Source: Lepidodermella squamata (lineage: Eukaryota > Gastrotricha). From it: 64,000 bases of DNA. Both the position numbers and the translations under genes were made by a program. Below the pieces are notes generated by a model. It searched no databases and was not told the origin of the DNA. It saw only the letters and a list, made by a program, of their open reading frames with translations. The stretch spans positions 2,232,001 through 2,296,000 of the forward strand of contig JBLDXI010000021.1 in assembly GCA_047495785.1 (NCBI GenBank). The letters run 5' to 3'. Shown here piece after piece: positions 10,284 to 23,157 of this stretch (position 1 is its first letter; each line of letters begins with the position of its first letter).

Positions 10284-12408
10284 CTAGAAGAATCTGGTGG
10301 CCGAAGGTAGGCACATGAGAGAGCCGAGCACTGTCGAGGCGAGAAACAGTACGAGAAAGTAGAGATTTATTCGGTCGCCGACGCGTTGCCACGGAGTGCA
10401 AACCGGCACGTCCGATGAGTAGAGGAAAAAAGTGCGGTAGCCGCCTGTCGTGCTGTTTTCATTGCCGTGGATGGAGCCGAGCGACATTCGCGAGACGCGG
10501 CTTGGCGAGGCGGCGAGCGATGGCGCCGGCGCGGTGGTGACGCCGTAAGCCGTCATCGCGTACAAATTGCGCCGCTCCGCGTTCAAAATCAATGGGTCGT
10601 TTTCAGCCGGCGGTCGATGGTGAGTTGTTGTTGGCGCCTGGTGCGGCGCTGGCCCGCCGGCCGTGACCGAAGACGTCGACGCATTTGACGACGAGTTGTT
10701 TTCAGCCGGATCCGAGCCAGAACCGTCGGATGACAGCGACAGCGTAGGCGATAAGTCGGCCGGTCTTGGCGGCTGGGGCTCGGCAACGCGATAGATGGAG
10801 TTATTCTGGCGCCGGCGTTTGTGCCGCCTTTTCGGTATCAGCTTTTTGAAGACCAGTTCCGGGTATGCGACGTATTTCAACCAGCACGGTATGACTGTTT
10901 TTTGCTTCTGGCGGCATAGACACGTTATCACAACTGCCATGACCAGCGAAACGCAGCAGAGCAGCATTGTTAAGGTGTACATCTTGGTGATCAGTGGCAC
11001 CTTGTCTGAAGCCGCCAAAGTATCAGCGACGGACATTTGCAGAACTACAATTGAGAGCAAAGACGTCAGCGGCAGTTCGATCTTTCCGCCTTCATCAGTT
11101 ACTGAAAAAACGAGTAATTAAACGATAATCCAAAGTAATTGAAAAAAAACGTTCTAGAATCGCATACCTGGTACAAAGAAGCTGAGTAGGCTGACGAAGT
11201 AGATGAGGCAGCATGGGAATACACAGGTGTACATGTAGAAAAGGAATTTGCGGCGCAATGCGATGCGAAATATGATGCGTGAAATCGGGTGCCGCGACAT
11301 GGGTTCCCGTGATTCGACGCGTTTGCCGATTATTGATACTACAGTCCACTCCTGGCCTCGTTCGTCGTAGTAGCTGGCGTTGTTGCTTGAACTTAGCGTG
11401 AAATTCAGCTGCCGAATGTTGTACGACAACGGGGCCATCAGGACATCACAATTTTGCTCATCAAACTTGAAAAATAATTGGGGTAAAAGGTGAACGGGAT
11501 GTAAAATTGTGATTCCTTACCGGAAACCAGGACAAGTCCAGGTAGCAGAATGTTTTTATAAGGCTTGGAAACATCCATAACACGAAGCCATCGTTTGACA
11601 CGATAACGTTCGTTTCCTGTGTACTCGACGGCGATTCGACGTTGTTCAATACAAGAATGTCCGGCAGCCATAAAAGCGACGAGGGCAAAAGCATGGACGA
11701 TATGTTAGCGTACCGACCTATTTCCCATTGTAAGAACTCGTCGAACCACGATAGCCTAAGGCATATTATTAATGAATTAATAATTCATGCAGTCGATTAA
11801 ATCAATTTACCTGATGGCGACTACACAGGAAAGAAGTTGCAACTTTTCGTCGAGGTCGAGTACGTGGTACAAAGAAATGCCAGCTTTCACTGTCATCATC
11901 GTCCTGTCATCACGAACTGGTCGAGACGTCCTATCCTAAAATTGGAAATCCGCTTTAAAAAATATTTACTAATCCTAGAAAATTCCTTACATAGACGTCG
12001 TTGAACAGCAAGTCATCCTCTGGAAATAAAATTTTATTAAAACATTTTAACCCCAATTTAAATCAAGAGAACAAACTTAGTTTGGTTTCTTGAGGAGTTT
12101 TCATTTTCTGAAGCCGGCGTTTTCGTTCATTGTAATCTTGGATTCTCTCTGTGAAAAGAAAAGACAGATATAGATTAAGTGGGTACTATTTGAGGAAGGT
12201 ATTCTTTACCTAGGTAGTGTTCAACGATTTCCTGATCAACATAAGGCAAATCATTGGAGAATCGGCTCATTTCGAAAGTTGAGCTGCGGTGGAAGAGCGA
12301 CGACGCTTGCGTTTGAGTTTTTGTCTGCTGTGATGTGTGGTAAGTTCGCTTCGCCGAGGCTGATTCCATTAGGATGAAGACAACTAGTAAAATCACGGCG
12401 GCTACCAT
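10284..12408 (-). CDS. Nicotinic-type Cys-loop receptor subunit, non-alpha
   Basis: Seven exons (12408-12210, 12148-12077, 12019-11991, 11935-11811, 11755-11521, 11465-11168, 11101-10284) give 591 aa. The third exon is only 29 nt. A signal peptide starts at the ATG at 12408 (MVAAVILLVVFILMESASA). The ligand-binding domain contains the Cys-loop CYLDLSWFPFDEQNC with 13 residues between cysteines. Loop C has no adjacent CC pair, so it is a non-alpha type subunit. Four TM segments follow, with a long low-complexity M3-M4 loop. The M1-M2 linker reads DEGGKIEL: the usual Glu just before the M2 Lys is Gly, and position 2' is Glu, so pore selectivity may be unusual. It would sit in the cell membrane as part of a pentamer. 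The gene is divergent from the alpha-type subunit at 16203. Confidence 0.92.
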
Positions 12409-15400
12409 GGCCGATCGGGGTGAATGAACACGGGCAGTTTTTGGATGCCAGTTTGCCAGCGCTGCTATATCGTTCGCAAGCAGGTCTCCATTCGCGGCGG
12501 CGACGGCGGTTGATCTCGATGGCAAATTACACCCGTAAAAACCGACGAGATAAGCGCATGCGAGCTACAAGTAAATAAGTCGCCAATTTAATGCCGAGAA
12601 ATTAAACGTAATGAAATAATAATAAAATGATTATGATCGTCTATTATTCGGCTTCGGCTGCGCTCGGCTGACCCTGGCGCTGTGTCATTCACTGCCGTCA
12701 CTCGATAATCTTCACGTATTGCGCCCAATTCGCTCGGCTGTGGGCGATCCGCCTAGAGATATGTGCGGCCGCGATACGAGTCCAATGCACTTGCGCCTGA
12801 TTACAAGAAAAGTCGCATCTATGCACATTTATTTTCTATTTCTGATACACGGCAGGTTTTAATCTCTAGATGAAGAAGCGCCGTATATTATGGCGCATTA
12901 ATCGCAGCGCGCGCGCGCCAAGCGAATTGGCTGCCGATGACACGACGTCGTAGTAGTCGCAAAAATCCTATTTCTACTACAAAGCAGACAATACTACTAG
13001 GCTGATCAGAGGGCTGAAATAATATTAATAATACATATTTGTATAAGTTGCATCTACCGTTTTTCAGAAATTCAATTCTTGCTTCCGCGCGCGAGACCGA
13101 AAACTAGTGCGCGTATTAAGTAAGTATCCATCGATAAAGCAATTGATTGCCCCGGCTTCTTCTTCGCCCGGTAGTTGAGCGAATTTCAATTGGTTTTCAC
13201 GCTCGCTCGCGCGTGGCCTCGCGAAAGCGATCGGCATTAAATGATATCGAAGAGATTATCTATCACTTTACGCATCACATGCAGCAATCATGTATCGAAG
13301 ATGGGGCAAGCAGCAGCAGCACACGGCCACCGTGCAAAAACAAGTGTTGGTAAGCGCGGCGCCTATTATCATTTCGGCGTTACGCGAGGGAACGCGTAAA
13401 ATACGTCCAACAATACGCACGAGCAAATCTTGCAATCGACGGAAGGCCTATACCACCGCACTCGATATTCTAGCGAACAAAAGTCGACCGATATATTTAT
13501 ACGACAAGATGCTAGTTAATAAAATAATAATAAAGTAAGTTGTTGTAAAAACACGCCTCGAAGTTGGGCACGCAAATTGGCGGCTTGTTAACACACGCGC
13601 ATACAAGCAGTGGCCGTATGGCGCCGTCACGGGAAAAGCATCTGCCACGCTGGCCTGCTTCTTCGCATCCCCTCTTAAACCACGTCAATTTTGATTACAA
13701 GGCTACATGTCTTCAATTGCGCCGGCGAGATGACAATCGCATTAGAAAACGAATTAGCCATCAGCTGAACTGGCGATTTCTCATTTTTACCAGCTCCCGC
13801 ATTTTTTTCTGAGACACTCCCTGCTTTTTTTCTTACCGTCTGTTAATTTTTTGGCCCTTCAATTTTTCAACTCGCTCCCGCCTCTGTATATATTACGCTT
13901 TATTGTCTATTTAAATTTTATCCGCCTCTGTTTTTAGGTGGATTTTATTATGCTTAAGACAATCGACGTTAAGACTGCCCATATGTACCGGTTTCATGCT
14001 TCATCGGGCGGCGATTTTCGAATGATGAGTAATAACTGTGTAGGCGCGCGCGCCTTTCGGCGCCGCTGCTGATGCGCATTTAGCCGGCGCGTTGAAATCG
14101 AACACAAGTTTTGAAACATTTGTTATCTCTTCGCAACTGCGGAGCGGTGAGAAAAAACTGCGCGCGCTTCGATACAAAGGCAGATAAGTCTGCCGAGTTC
14201 GGCCGTACTCTTCGCAATGAATGTGGCGCGCCAATCACATATAGGTATACCAGCGCTAATATTATTATTTTTGTATTATAGTTCCTATAAATTAAAAGGC
14301 ATTACTTGTTTATTTTGAGTAATAAGCATGCGACTACAAGGCGCCCGGGCGCACATCGGCTCGCTACAACTGCCGACGTATGGATTGTAAACCAGAAATC
14401 AGAGCGGCCAATGCGAGATTTATGTTGTTGATTACTACAGCGCGATGAACGCAGATATCCCCATCTCATAGCATATAGAGCCTATCTACACCATGCAATT
14501 ATCACCCGCCAATCGAAGCGGAGACATTTCTTAAACAAACTGTTTGTAGTGTTTTCTCGAACAACATACTCACCGCTTTCCTTTCGTTCTTTGCGATGTT
14601 TACCAGCAAGACTGATACAACATCGAAATATCTATCAGACGAAACTGTAAACTAATTGTGCTTCGATTTGAGAAATTCGAGTCATCGCCGAAAAGCTTTG
14701 CTCTTTCAACGTCATCTAAACAAGTGGCACGCAGGAAACCCACGCGGCAGAGGTGAGAGAAAATGGCGATATCTGATCTCTTTGAATTTGTCGAACCTTT
14801 CGCGAGCGCACTCACTATTCGAAAAGTTTGCTATTGTTGATTTTTTCCCCCATGCATCCAAGCCATCGAACCGATGAATGATGAATGCTGATCCTTACGC
14901 GTTGAGACGTGATTACGTACATTTTTTTACGGTAACTGCCTGATTTTTTTATTATACCAATCGGTATTTTGTTAATATGCCCACTCTTCGGAGCTGTATG
15001 TGTTGATTATTCTCGGACTCAGCGCGGCGCTATAGTCTAATCATTCTCATTAATTTTTGCCCATATTATTATTATTATTTTATTGGGCTAGGAAATATTA
15101 TGTGCCAATCGTTGTTTCACTAATATTATTATTTGCATATTAATTTGCGCGCCTTTCGATCATCGTCCGGCCTTGTCGTGCAATGCGGTAAAAGGCATTT
15201 TGAGCCTATTGCACGTATTATAATACGTATTATTTCACCATCATCATCTACTTCTTCTTCTTCTTTTGCACCGCGTTTATTTTCTCGGCTCGTGAGGATG
15301 ATGATGATGAGACTGATGATTGCCGATAGCCGAAAGAGCAACTTGGAATCAATTAACAAAAGTGGTTAGGAACACACATTATCGGGAATTTCATCATTTT

Positions 15401-16202
15401 TATTCCGCCGCCAGCGACCGGTACCCAAGTGTCGTCCGCGCCCCGGCGCTGCTGCTGCTGCTGTCAAAGATTTTGCGGAACAAACAATACGTTCATTATT
15501 TTTATAGCCGTTATTATTTTGCCTTATTAGCGCACTTCATCGTCGACAGCACGCCGCTGCGTCACAGATATGCCTACACTACGCGCGCGAGAGAGCGAGT
15601 AAGCGCGGCTCATTTCCCCACCAGTCGGCGGCACCAGTCACTCGGCGCCGGCGACGGCTGAAAGTCCACTTCGCCCGGCGGCGCGTTCGCCTTTATCGAC
15701 CGACTCGTCGCTGCGGCCACTCTCGTCGCCTAGATAATCGGCGTCGACGCAAAAGTAGGCCGCTTTTTTCCTCGCCGTGTTATTCCGCGAGTTTTTAAGC
15801 ATTTAAGCGTCTGCCACTACTTATATACTTTCTCGAATGATTACTGAAGTTAGAACCGCGTTGCGTGATGATACATACATGTCGATAGTAGGCAACATTT
15901 TGGTTAATTTCACATTGCTTTCAAGGGCAATTTTTTTCGTTATGGCGTGACCCGCAACACGCGCGTCCCTGGAGGATTTCCAAATCTCATTTCGCCTCGG
16001 TTTTTTTTACGCACTATATTCTTAGGAGATTCATGTTATATCCAAGTTGACAAAAAACTACGCAACGCGTTGATGGATTTGCGATAGATGCCAGCACCGA
16101 CCAGGCAGTAGCGGTGGCACGTGCTTCGACAATGCCGCGCTGGCGACCCTAATTTGCAACTAGCAACGAAGGCCACCACTTCGACAGACCTGTTCGCTGT
16201 TA
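12409..16202. promoter_or_regulatory. Bidirectional intergenic region between two receptor genes
   Basis: About 3.8 kb between two divergent start codons. It has alternating GCGC tracts (for example 12909-12920 and 14046-14052), ATT and TTC microsatellites near 15065 and 15250, a GATGATGATGA run at about 15296, and many short stop-limited ORFs without domains. It presumably holds promoters and enhancers of both genes. I see no convincing coding exon. Confidence 0.45.
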
Positions 16203-19200
16203 ATGCCGTCTTCCGCACGGCGCCGTCGGCCCGTGGCGTCGAACCGATCGTTGTTCAGCCTACTCGCCGCGGCGGCTCTACTGCTCACTGCCAGCTTGCC
16301 ACTTGCATCGGCGGCCGGAAAAGGCGGCAGCTCAAAAACATGTGAGTTATTGCGTAAAAACTAGATAATCCTATTCTGATTTCCAACTCCTATGCGAAAA
16401 TAATGATCAGGAAAAGTATTTAAACCGGTTGCAAATTTTACTTTTAAAGTTGTGACAAGGAATTCCAACGGTAAAAAGCTATAAATTCCTTACTCCGAAT
16501 TTCCTTATACTCATCTTATTCGCATGAGATATCCATTCTCTGTTTATTTAACAAGGATTTATATTAATTTGAGTCGACCTAATTTACAGTTAAATAGCGG
16601 GCATCATGTATTAGGTGATTGTTGGTCCCTAGATTTATAGGTCATGGAATTATAGGACAAAGTCAATCTGATCATCATTTTCCAGTCACTATATACTATG
16701 CATTTTTCATCATTGAAATTCGATTCATATATCGCATGTCTGATCTCCCAGTATAAATCGAGTCGCAAAATGATAGCCCTTGATACTTTCGAACCCCCTG
16801 TTCTAAGAAATTCTTAGAAAATAGTAGGCACTTGATAGGCATCGGAGTAATTCGGAGCGCTTTAGTCGCATCAATCATTATTTATGAATCAAACAATAAT
16901 TCGTATCGCCTCATTATTTTCCTAACACTGCAACAGTTTCAAGTGTGTTGACGCAATTTCGTAATCAAGTAGACGGGGTGCTGAATGATCAAGTTACCCC
17001 AGTCAATAATTTGCGTCGCGATTCTGATGACAATGAAACTGAGGATGATGACGAGGCGCTGAAAGTTGACGCGTCCTCGTTATCGGTCAATGCGCCGATC
17101 GGCGGCAAATCGCTGCTGCGTTCAAGCATCGTCCAACACGCTGGTGCCTCCAGCTCCAGCGGCGGCCACAGCGGAACTTCGAGCCACACGGATGCGGTTT
17201 CGCCGCGCGACCGCGACGGATCATCGCTGTCGTCGCGCCGCATCAAAATGGGTTCGTGCGACGCTTATACTTGTGGATTTCTTTGAGCCCGCTGCGTTGC
17301 GTTGATCACCGCATGAATATTATGATGAGTCATCGTAGCATAGTTGCCGATCGTTACAATGAGTTGCAGGATTTAGTTAGAGTGCGATTGGCAGGCATTT
17401 TGATTGAACCACTTTCATTTAACGAGAGCATGGCAGACAGATGATAGAGGGATCCGATTCAGTTCGCTCTCGTAATATTTTTTATAAGTTTTGGCCGCAT
17501 GATTATTTGGTCGATTTTAATTGACAGCGCATGATATATTATTTTGATAATGATGACCTATTAATTTAATTTGTTTATTATGATGATGCATTTGCTGATT
17601 TTTACTAACATTGCGTTTGCTTTTTTTTGTTTTTTTGATTGGAATTTTGATGATTGCTGATGCTTACAACGGATTCAACTAAAATGGATGCGGTGATGCT
17701 TTGAATGCTCGGCAACTAACGGCTTGGTTTTCGTTTCGATTGCATTTGCAACACAGCAGCAACTCATAGCAAAAGTAGAGGCTCGCCATCGATGGCGCCG
17801 CCGTCTTTAGGAAAACCTGCGCCTATTAATGAAAACCAACCCTTTTACGGAACAGTTCCAGGTGTCGATCCGGCCAAGTACGACATGCTGTACAATCGAA
17901 CGTCAGAAGAAATGAAAATCAAGAGAATGCTTCTCTACACCGGGGTATGTTTCATGTAAAGCTAAATGTGCCAACGGAAAAAAATGCCTTGCTACTCTAG
18001 CTATACGACAAAACTTCCAGACCAGTGACGCATGACCGTGATAACGTTACCGTCCACATTGGCATTTCTTTGTATCACATTCTCGACACGAATGAAAAGT
18101 ATCAAACAATTTCACTTCTCATCGCTGTTCGATTGGTAAAATCTCAGTTCAAAATGATCTACGGAAAAGTTTAATTTTGTCATTTTGTTAGAAATGGAGG
18201 GATGCAATGCTTAGATGGGATCCTGGAGAATTCAAAGGTGTTGAGCAGATTTGGCTACCGAGTGGTAACATTTTTAGTCCATTCGCGAAAACACTTGAAC
18301 TATATGATTCCTTTGAACAGACTTATTATGGACTCCGGACATTGTCATCAATAACAAGTATGGAAATGGCATCATTGAATTAAAATTGATTTACTGAATT
18401 GTCATTTTCCAGTGCCGATCACGAGGTTAAAATGCAAACAAATGCTATCGTTGAGTATACTGGTGACATCCTATGGATGTACCCGCAATTGGCGAAAATC
18501 TACTGCACCCTCGATGTTCGCAATTTTCCGTTCGACGTGCAGCACTGTGACATCAAATTTTTCTCATGGACGTACAACGGCTATCAGGTATTTTAGGACT
18601 CAGCCGCTAGCTAATAATTCTTCACCACTCATTGTCCTGTGCCGTAGATTGATTTGATGACAACCGAGTCGGAAAATCCGAGCTATTTCGACGAGGCGAA
18701 TCAAGAATGGAATGTTGTTAGCATACGAGGCAAACGCAACGTTGCCATCTACGCCTGCTGCCCAGAACCGTTTCCAGATATTAGTTTCACTTTGGTTATG
18801 AAGCGCCGGTCCATGTTTTACATTTTCAACCTCATCTTCCCGTAAATTTTTGTCCTAAATTCAAACTCGATTTTTTACGTTTTATCTATCGTCGCAGATG
18901 TATGCTCATTTACGCGGTAGCGTTTCTCGGCTTCTTTCTACCAATCGGTAAGCATTTATTGAGATTACAAGGCAATTTTAGGTTCAATTCAATGTTCCAA
19001 TAGAATCAAATGAAAAAATCAATTTGGAAGTTACCATCTTGTTGGCTTTGGTTGTGTTTCTTATGGTCATCGGCGAGACGATGCCGCCTAGCCCTGATGC
19101 TATTCCTCTGCTCGGCCAACTGTAAGACCTTATATACCCATTATTTTTCGGGTTTTGATATTTGAAATCCCATCTAGATACGCTTCGACCATGATGATGG

Positions 19201-20232
19201 TCTCGATAGCGCTAGTTTCCGCCGTGGCTGTAACAAATGTGTACTACAAAGAAAAGTACGGTGAACAGGTGCCAAGATGGCTCTTCCGGCTGCTTTACTG
19301 GAATGCTGACATGCCATGCCCGAAATGCAAAATGCCTCAACGGGTATGACGAGCGAAAAGCCCCAACTAGCTTCATTCCATATTACATCTTATTTTTGAC
19401 GTAGATGCTGCGCAGTGCTCAATTCGACAAAGCTACCGGCATGGCGTCGAAACGGCCGTTCAAGAACACCAACTACGTGATGGCGACATCGTCCCTTCCT
19501 TACCCGGTTGACGCGCACGGGATGGAGACGGTGACGCACGCAGGCCCGCCGGTCGTGCAAATGCCGTCGCGGCCGACCAGCATGGTCGAACAACCGGCCG
19601 GCCCGCACTCGCCGCCGTATCCGAAATCGCCGTCGCACCGGCGCGCGGCTTGGATCAGGTCTTCGTCGCCCGGCACTCTTCCAGTCGAACAGACAACGCC
19701 GGACGGCACGACCCAGTGCACCTCGCTCAATCCGCAAATGTCGACATGCTCGGACGACGAGCCGACCACCGCCGTGCAACACAACACGCTGATGATGGGC
19801 AAGAAGCGTTCCGGCGCCGACTCGCCCGTGTGGAAGCACCGCGGCAACGGCATACCCGGCTACCCGGTCGACCTGTGGGCGCCGCCGCACCCCGACGCCG
19901 CCGCCGGCCAGCAATTCTACCCGTCAGCGCCACATATGCAACAACCGCAGTCTCAATTCATGCCCGGCCACCCCCGGCAACCGCCTGGCACGCCCACGAC
20001 ACCCGTCGCGCGCCATCCGCCCGCTACGTTCGCGCGCCAGTTGTCCGAAGGCGGCCACTCGACGCGGTTTGTGCGCACCGACGCTGGCTGCGTGCATATC
20101 ACGATATCTTGGCGCGAAATTGCGGAGCGCATCGACGGCATCTTGTTCTGGGCATTTTTTATCAGCAGTTGCGTCGTTTTCACGCTCATTTTTGTCACCG
20201 TCGACTACGAAGATCCAACTCCCTCGAAATAA
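16203..20232 (+). CDS. Nicotinic acetylcholine receptor alpha-type subunit
   Basis: Twelve exons join in phase to 805 aa: 16203-16341, 16937-17251, 17757-17944, 18001-18135, 18192-18264, 18321-18357, 18413-18587, 18648-18841, 18898-18947, 19004-19121, 19178-19343, 19405-20232. A signal peptide is at the start. Exon 2 is a Ser/Asp-rich linker that adds 105 residues between introns of the same phase, with a weak GTTCGT donor, so it may be optional. The ligand-binding domain has the Cys-loop CTLDVRNFPFDVQHC and the adjacent Cys pair in YACCPEP, which marks alpha subunits. M2 (SNEKINLEVTILLALVVF) keeps the -1' Glu and 9' Leu of cation channels. The M3-M4 loop is long and rich in Pro and His, then M4 and the C-terminus. 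It is a ligand-gated cation channel subunit at synapses or muscle. Polyadenylation signal near 20670. Confidence 0.93.
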
Positions 20233-20669
20233 CTTTACAACAGCTGTATATCCATCTTGAATTACCTTAAAATTATTCACCCATGTCATCCTCAGATTCA
20301 AAAAAATAATGCAAAGTTTCTCAGATTACATATTTTTTCTTGCAATGAGAGCTTCTTAGGCAACTTTACAACGAAAGACTGCGATGTTGTCCTGTGTTTC
20401 AACTGTCCAGTTCTGCTCATAGGCATTATATGCGAGAAAGTTCTGTTAACCAAATCGATAAAACCCTCAATATTTCATATCGCTCTGTGGCGATGAAGGA
20501 AAAAAACTGTCTTCTATATAAATTCAAACTTATCGTTTTCAAATTTCATCTTCAAAATGCTGTTAATGAATGAAAATATGATGCCGTGAAGAAGATTTGT
20601 TTGTACTATATATTACGAAAATTGAACGACACTTTTTGCAAATGTGACGAAAATTTTATTACAAGGAAG

Positions 20670-20675
20670 AATAAA
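20670..20675 (+). terminator. Polyadenylation signal of the alpha-type receptor gene
   Basis: AATAAA in the stretch GAAGAATAAAAGG, about 440 nt after the stop codon at 20232 and before the convergent gene that ends at 20769. Confidence 0.5.
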
Positions 20676-20768
20676 AGGATACGAACTTTCAAAAAATAAT
20701 GGCGCATTCTTTACTTGTATAATTGAGCACACTTCATTTGACCTGAATTTTGACAGTGGAAAACTGGT

Positions 20769-21104
20769 TCAACTACCAGTAATTATCGCATGAATAGCCA
20801 TCGCTAGGGATTTTTGTCTGCCGCCACATTCGTCTTCAATCGGCCAGAAAATGATAGCGATTGCTAGTGCTAGTCCTGATACAAAAACGGCAACACTCGG
20901 CCAGTCCTCAGTAATCGCAGGCTTTGTGCGCAGTGCTTTTCCAGAGTCGCTACGCCTCGCGCTATCATCACGCGGAAGCTGGCGAGAGCGGCGCTGCTGC
21001 TGCTGTCGTAAAATAGCTGGCAAGTCGTTTTCTTCATCTGCTGCGCCATCGATTTCAATCAAGGCGCGATGCATCGGTCCGCCGAACGTCATTCGGTTCG
21101 GCAT
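20769..21104 (-). CDS. Small single-pass membrane protein, unrecognised
   Basis: Intronless frame of 111 aa from ATG 21104. The first two thirds are hydrophilic and rich in Gln, Arg and Asp. A hydrophobic span, VAVFVSGLALAIAIIFW, at about residues 71-87 should cross a membrane, and a short tail follows. A splice-acceptor-like GCTATTTTAG ends 5 nt before the ATG, so the mRNA may be trans-spliced or have an upstream exon. The frame stays open upstream to 21170 without ATG. It converges on the alpha-type receptor gene. No family recognised, and the gene call rests only on the open frame, TM span and acceptor. Confidence 0.5.
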   Translation of the reverse strand: MPNRMTFGGPMHRALIEIDGAADEENDLPAILRQQQQRRSRQLPRDDSARRSDSGKALRTKPAITEDWPSVAVFVSGLALAIAIIFWPIEDECGGRQKSLAMAIHAIITGS

Positions 21105-23157
21105 TGCGGCTAAAATAGCAGCAGCGGATGATTTTTTACTCGCCAAAAAACCGCACGAACAATAAGCCAATAAGTTCTAAAAAATTCTAATACGATATTA
21201 CGCAAAACAAATGGCCGATAAAATGTAAAGTATTAGACATAAAAGGGAAAAGAAATTAAAAATATGATAAGCCGATGGGAATTTTCTGAAAGCTTTCAAA
21301 ACTGGAACAGGAATCAGCTCGCGGTTGAACCCAATTTCATGTCTGATTTGGTTTCACCTTGACCCTAATTCTCAATGAAGCTAAATTCAGGGAGAAATCC
21401 GCGTTTCATATGTTAAACCGTCTTAGGCCGTTGGTCATTGATCATTTTGAAGTTCAAATTCGATGCATTCTCACTTCCATCCGTGGCAAATTTTGTCAAC
21501 TGATCTCAACTGATGTTTTCGCGTTCCAATAACATAAAATCGCACGAATTTTCTGGTGATGACAGCTGATTGACGGGTGGGTGTGCTAAGTGGACTCCTT
21601 AGAAATTTAAGGTTCCAACGTAGGAGTTTTCACAAAATTTACCTGGTTTCTATTCATTTCATCCCTAGGATCATGAGATATCACTATTATACGCGTTTTC
21701 TGTGCGATGAGCGTCCAGCTTTAACGCGTTACCTATACTGCAGACCGATATCGAATCCAATTATCGATATCACAACTGCGTGATTTTTTTCACATATCCG
21801 AAGTCTTGGAAGCCGCAACACTGAATATAATATGTCTGCCTAGCCGATGATACTAGGTAGCTGAAATGAAAATCCCGGGACTGATAAAGAAAAAAGTCGA
21901 AATTGGAAAGAATCGGAAAAATTAATTGCCAGGGCGCTTCCATTTGGCGCTGAAACCTCAACTTTCGTGGTGACCTAACTGACTTCCTCAGACGATTTTT
22001 TCGGTTTCTTTCACTTTACTTTCTCTTTCGCAAATTATGGAGCCCACAGCTGTTGAAGCTACGAGCAGTAAACAGATTAAATCAGGATATCTCGTAGTAA
22101 TTACTAGACGAAAACTTGGCTAATAATTAGTATCACGCGAGACTTTTCGCATTCACGCATTATAGCAGCGATAATTTGGGTCGGTGGGAAATTCATCACA
22201 ACACAGCATTTTTTGCGCCTAGCCTACTAGGCCCAGGCTGACAGCTGCTCTCGTACCGTAAATAGCTTAGACCCCGACCCACGCTGTTGTTTGCCCGCAG
22301 TGTCGACCTCAAGCGCATTATTACCTGAAATGCACATACCAAAGCAAAATAACAACGCGAGCATTGTTATTCAGCACACGAGTATGTGGTACAACTTGTC
22401 GAAATTGACGGTGCATTCACGCTTGAGCAGCACCACTAGCACTTTCGACCGCTGCTGCCAATTGCTGCTCGAAGTAGTACCCGCGCCGAAATTATTAACA
22501 ATAATCGCACTACACAAGCTGGAAACAACGGTCAATAAGAGGCCGGATGTGGAGCAGCCAACAAAGTTTTATTGTAGTTTCATTTTCTCGTTATAAAAGC
22601 ATTCCCATCGTGAAATTCCGCCATCAGCGATAATGAAGAACAGCGGCGCCGGTTACTTGAATACATCATACATACAGTAGTGGCATCATCGAATGACAGA
22701 CATTAATAATGATAGTAATAATATATAGTGTAACAACGACGAGTGACACCTGTTTTGTTTTACGAGATATTTCAACTCAATTTCAGAAATACAATAACAA
22801 TCATTGTAATGATAATAAAGATTTGCCTGTATGTACATTTCAAGCACAATTTTTCTGTTTATTGTTCAACAAATGCGGTCGGCTGTCGCCAGCCATTTTG
22901 CTCGACTGCAAGGACAAGTGAGCGGCAAAACGAATAAGATAGGACAACATAAAATCCCAAAAAATAACAGCTGAATTTCGAGTACTGAGCGGAGCGAATA
23001 CTAATAATTCATTTGCTTCTGATTTTCTTCATCATCATCAATCAGCGTGTGTAGGAAATTCTTTGAGAGACATTTTAGAACACGGAAGAAGATTCGTCAT
23101 CGTCAACAACTACGTAGAAGAAAATATCATAGGGAATTGGGTTGGCGGCGGCGGCGG
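21105..23157. other. Intergenic region, nothing recognised
   Basis: About 2 kb with only short ORFs (longest about 100 codons at 22291-22596, no domain), AT-rich stretches and trinucleotide runs such as ATCATCATCA near 23030. I see no splice-consistent exon chain, RNA gene or repeat element. Confidence 0.5.

Noticed and set aside
12900-14240. GCGC-rich stretches and several ORFs in the receptor intergenic region
   Set aside because: Alternating purine-pyrimidine tracts occur in most gaps here, and the ORFs overlap on both strands without splice or domain support.
15060-15310. ATT, TTC and GAT microsatellites as a possible regulatory or tandem-repeat gene
   Set aside because: Ordinary simple-sequence repeats with no further structure.
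19390-20301. Long Arg/Pro-rich ORFs on both strands overlapping the last exon of the alpha-type receptor gene
   Set aside because: They are frame shadows of a GC-rich, low-complexity coding exon that reads in phase with eleven upstream exons.
22291-22596. 101-codon plus-strand ORF
   Set aside because: No domain, no signal or TM segment, no splice partners, and length within chance expectation for a GC-balanced gap.
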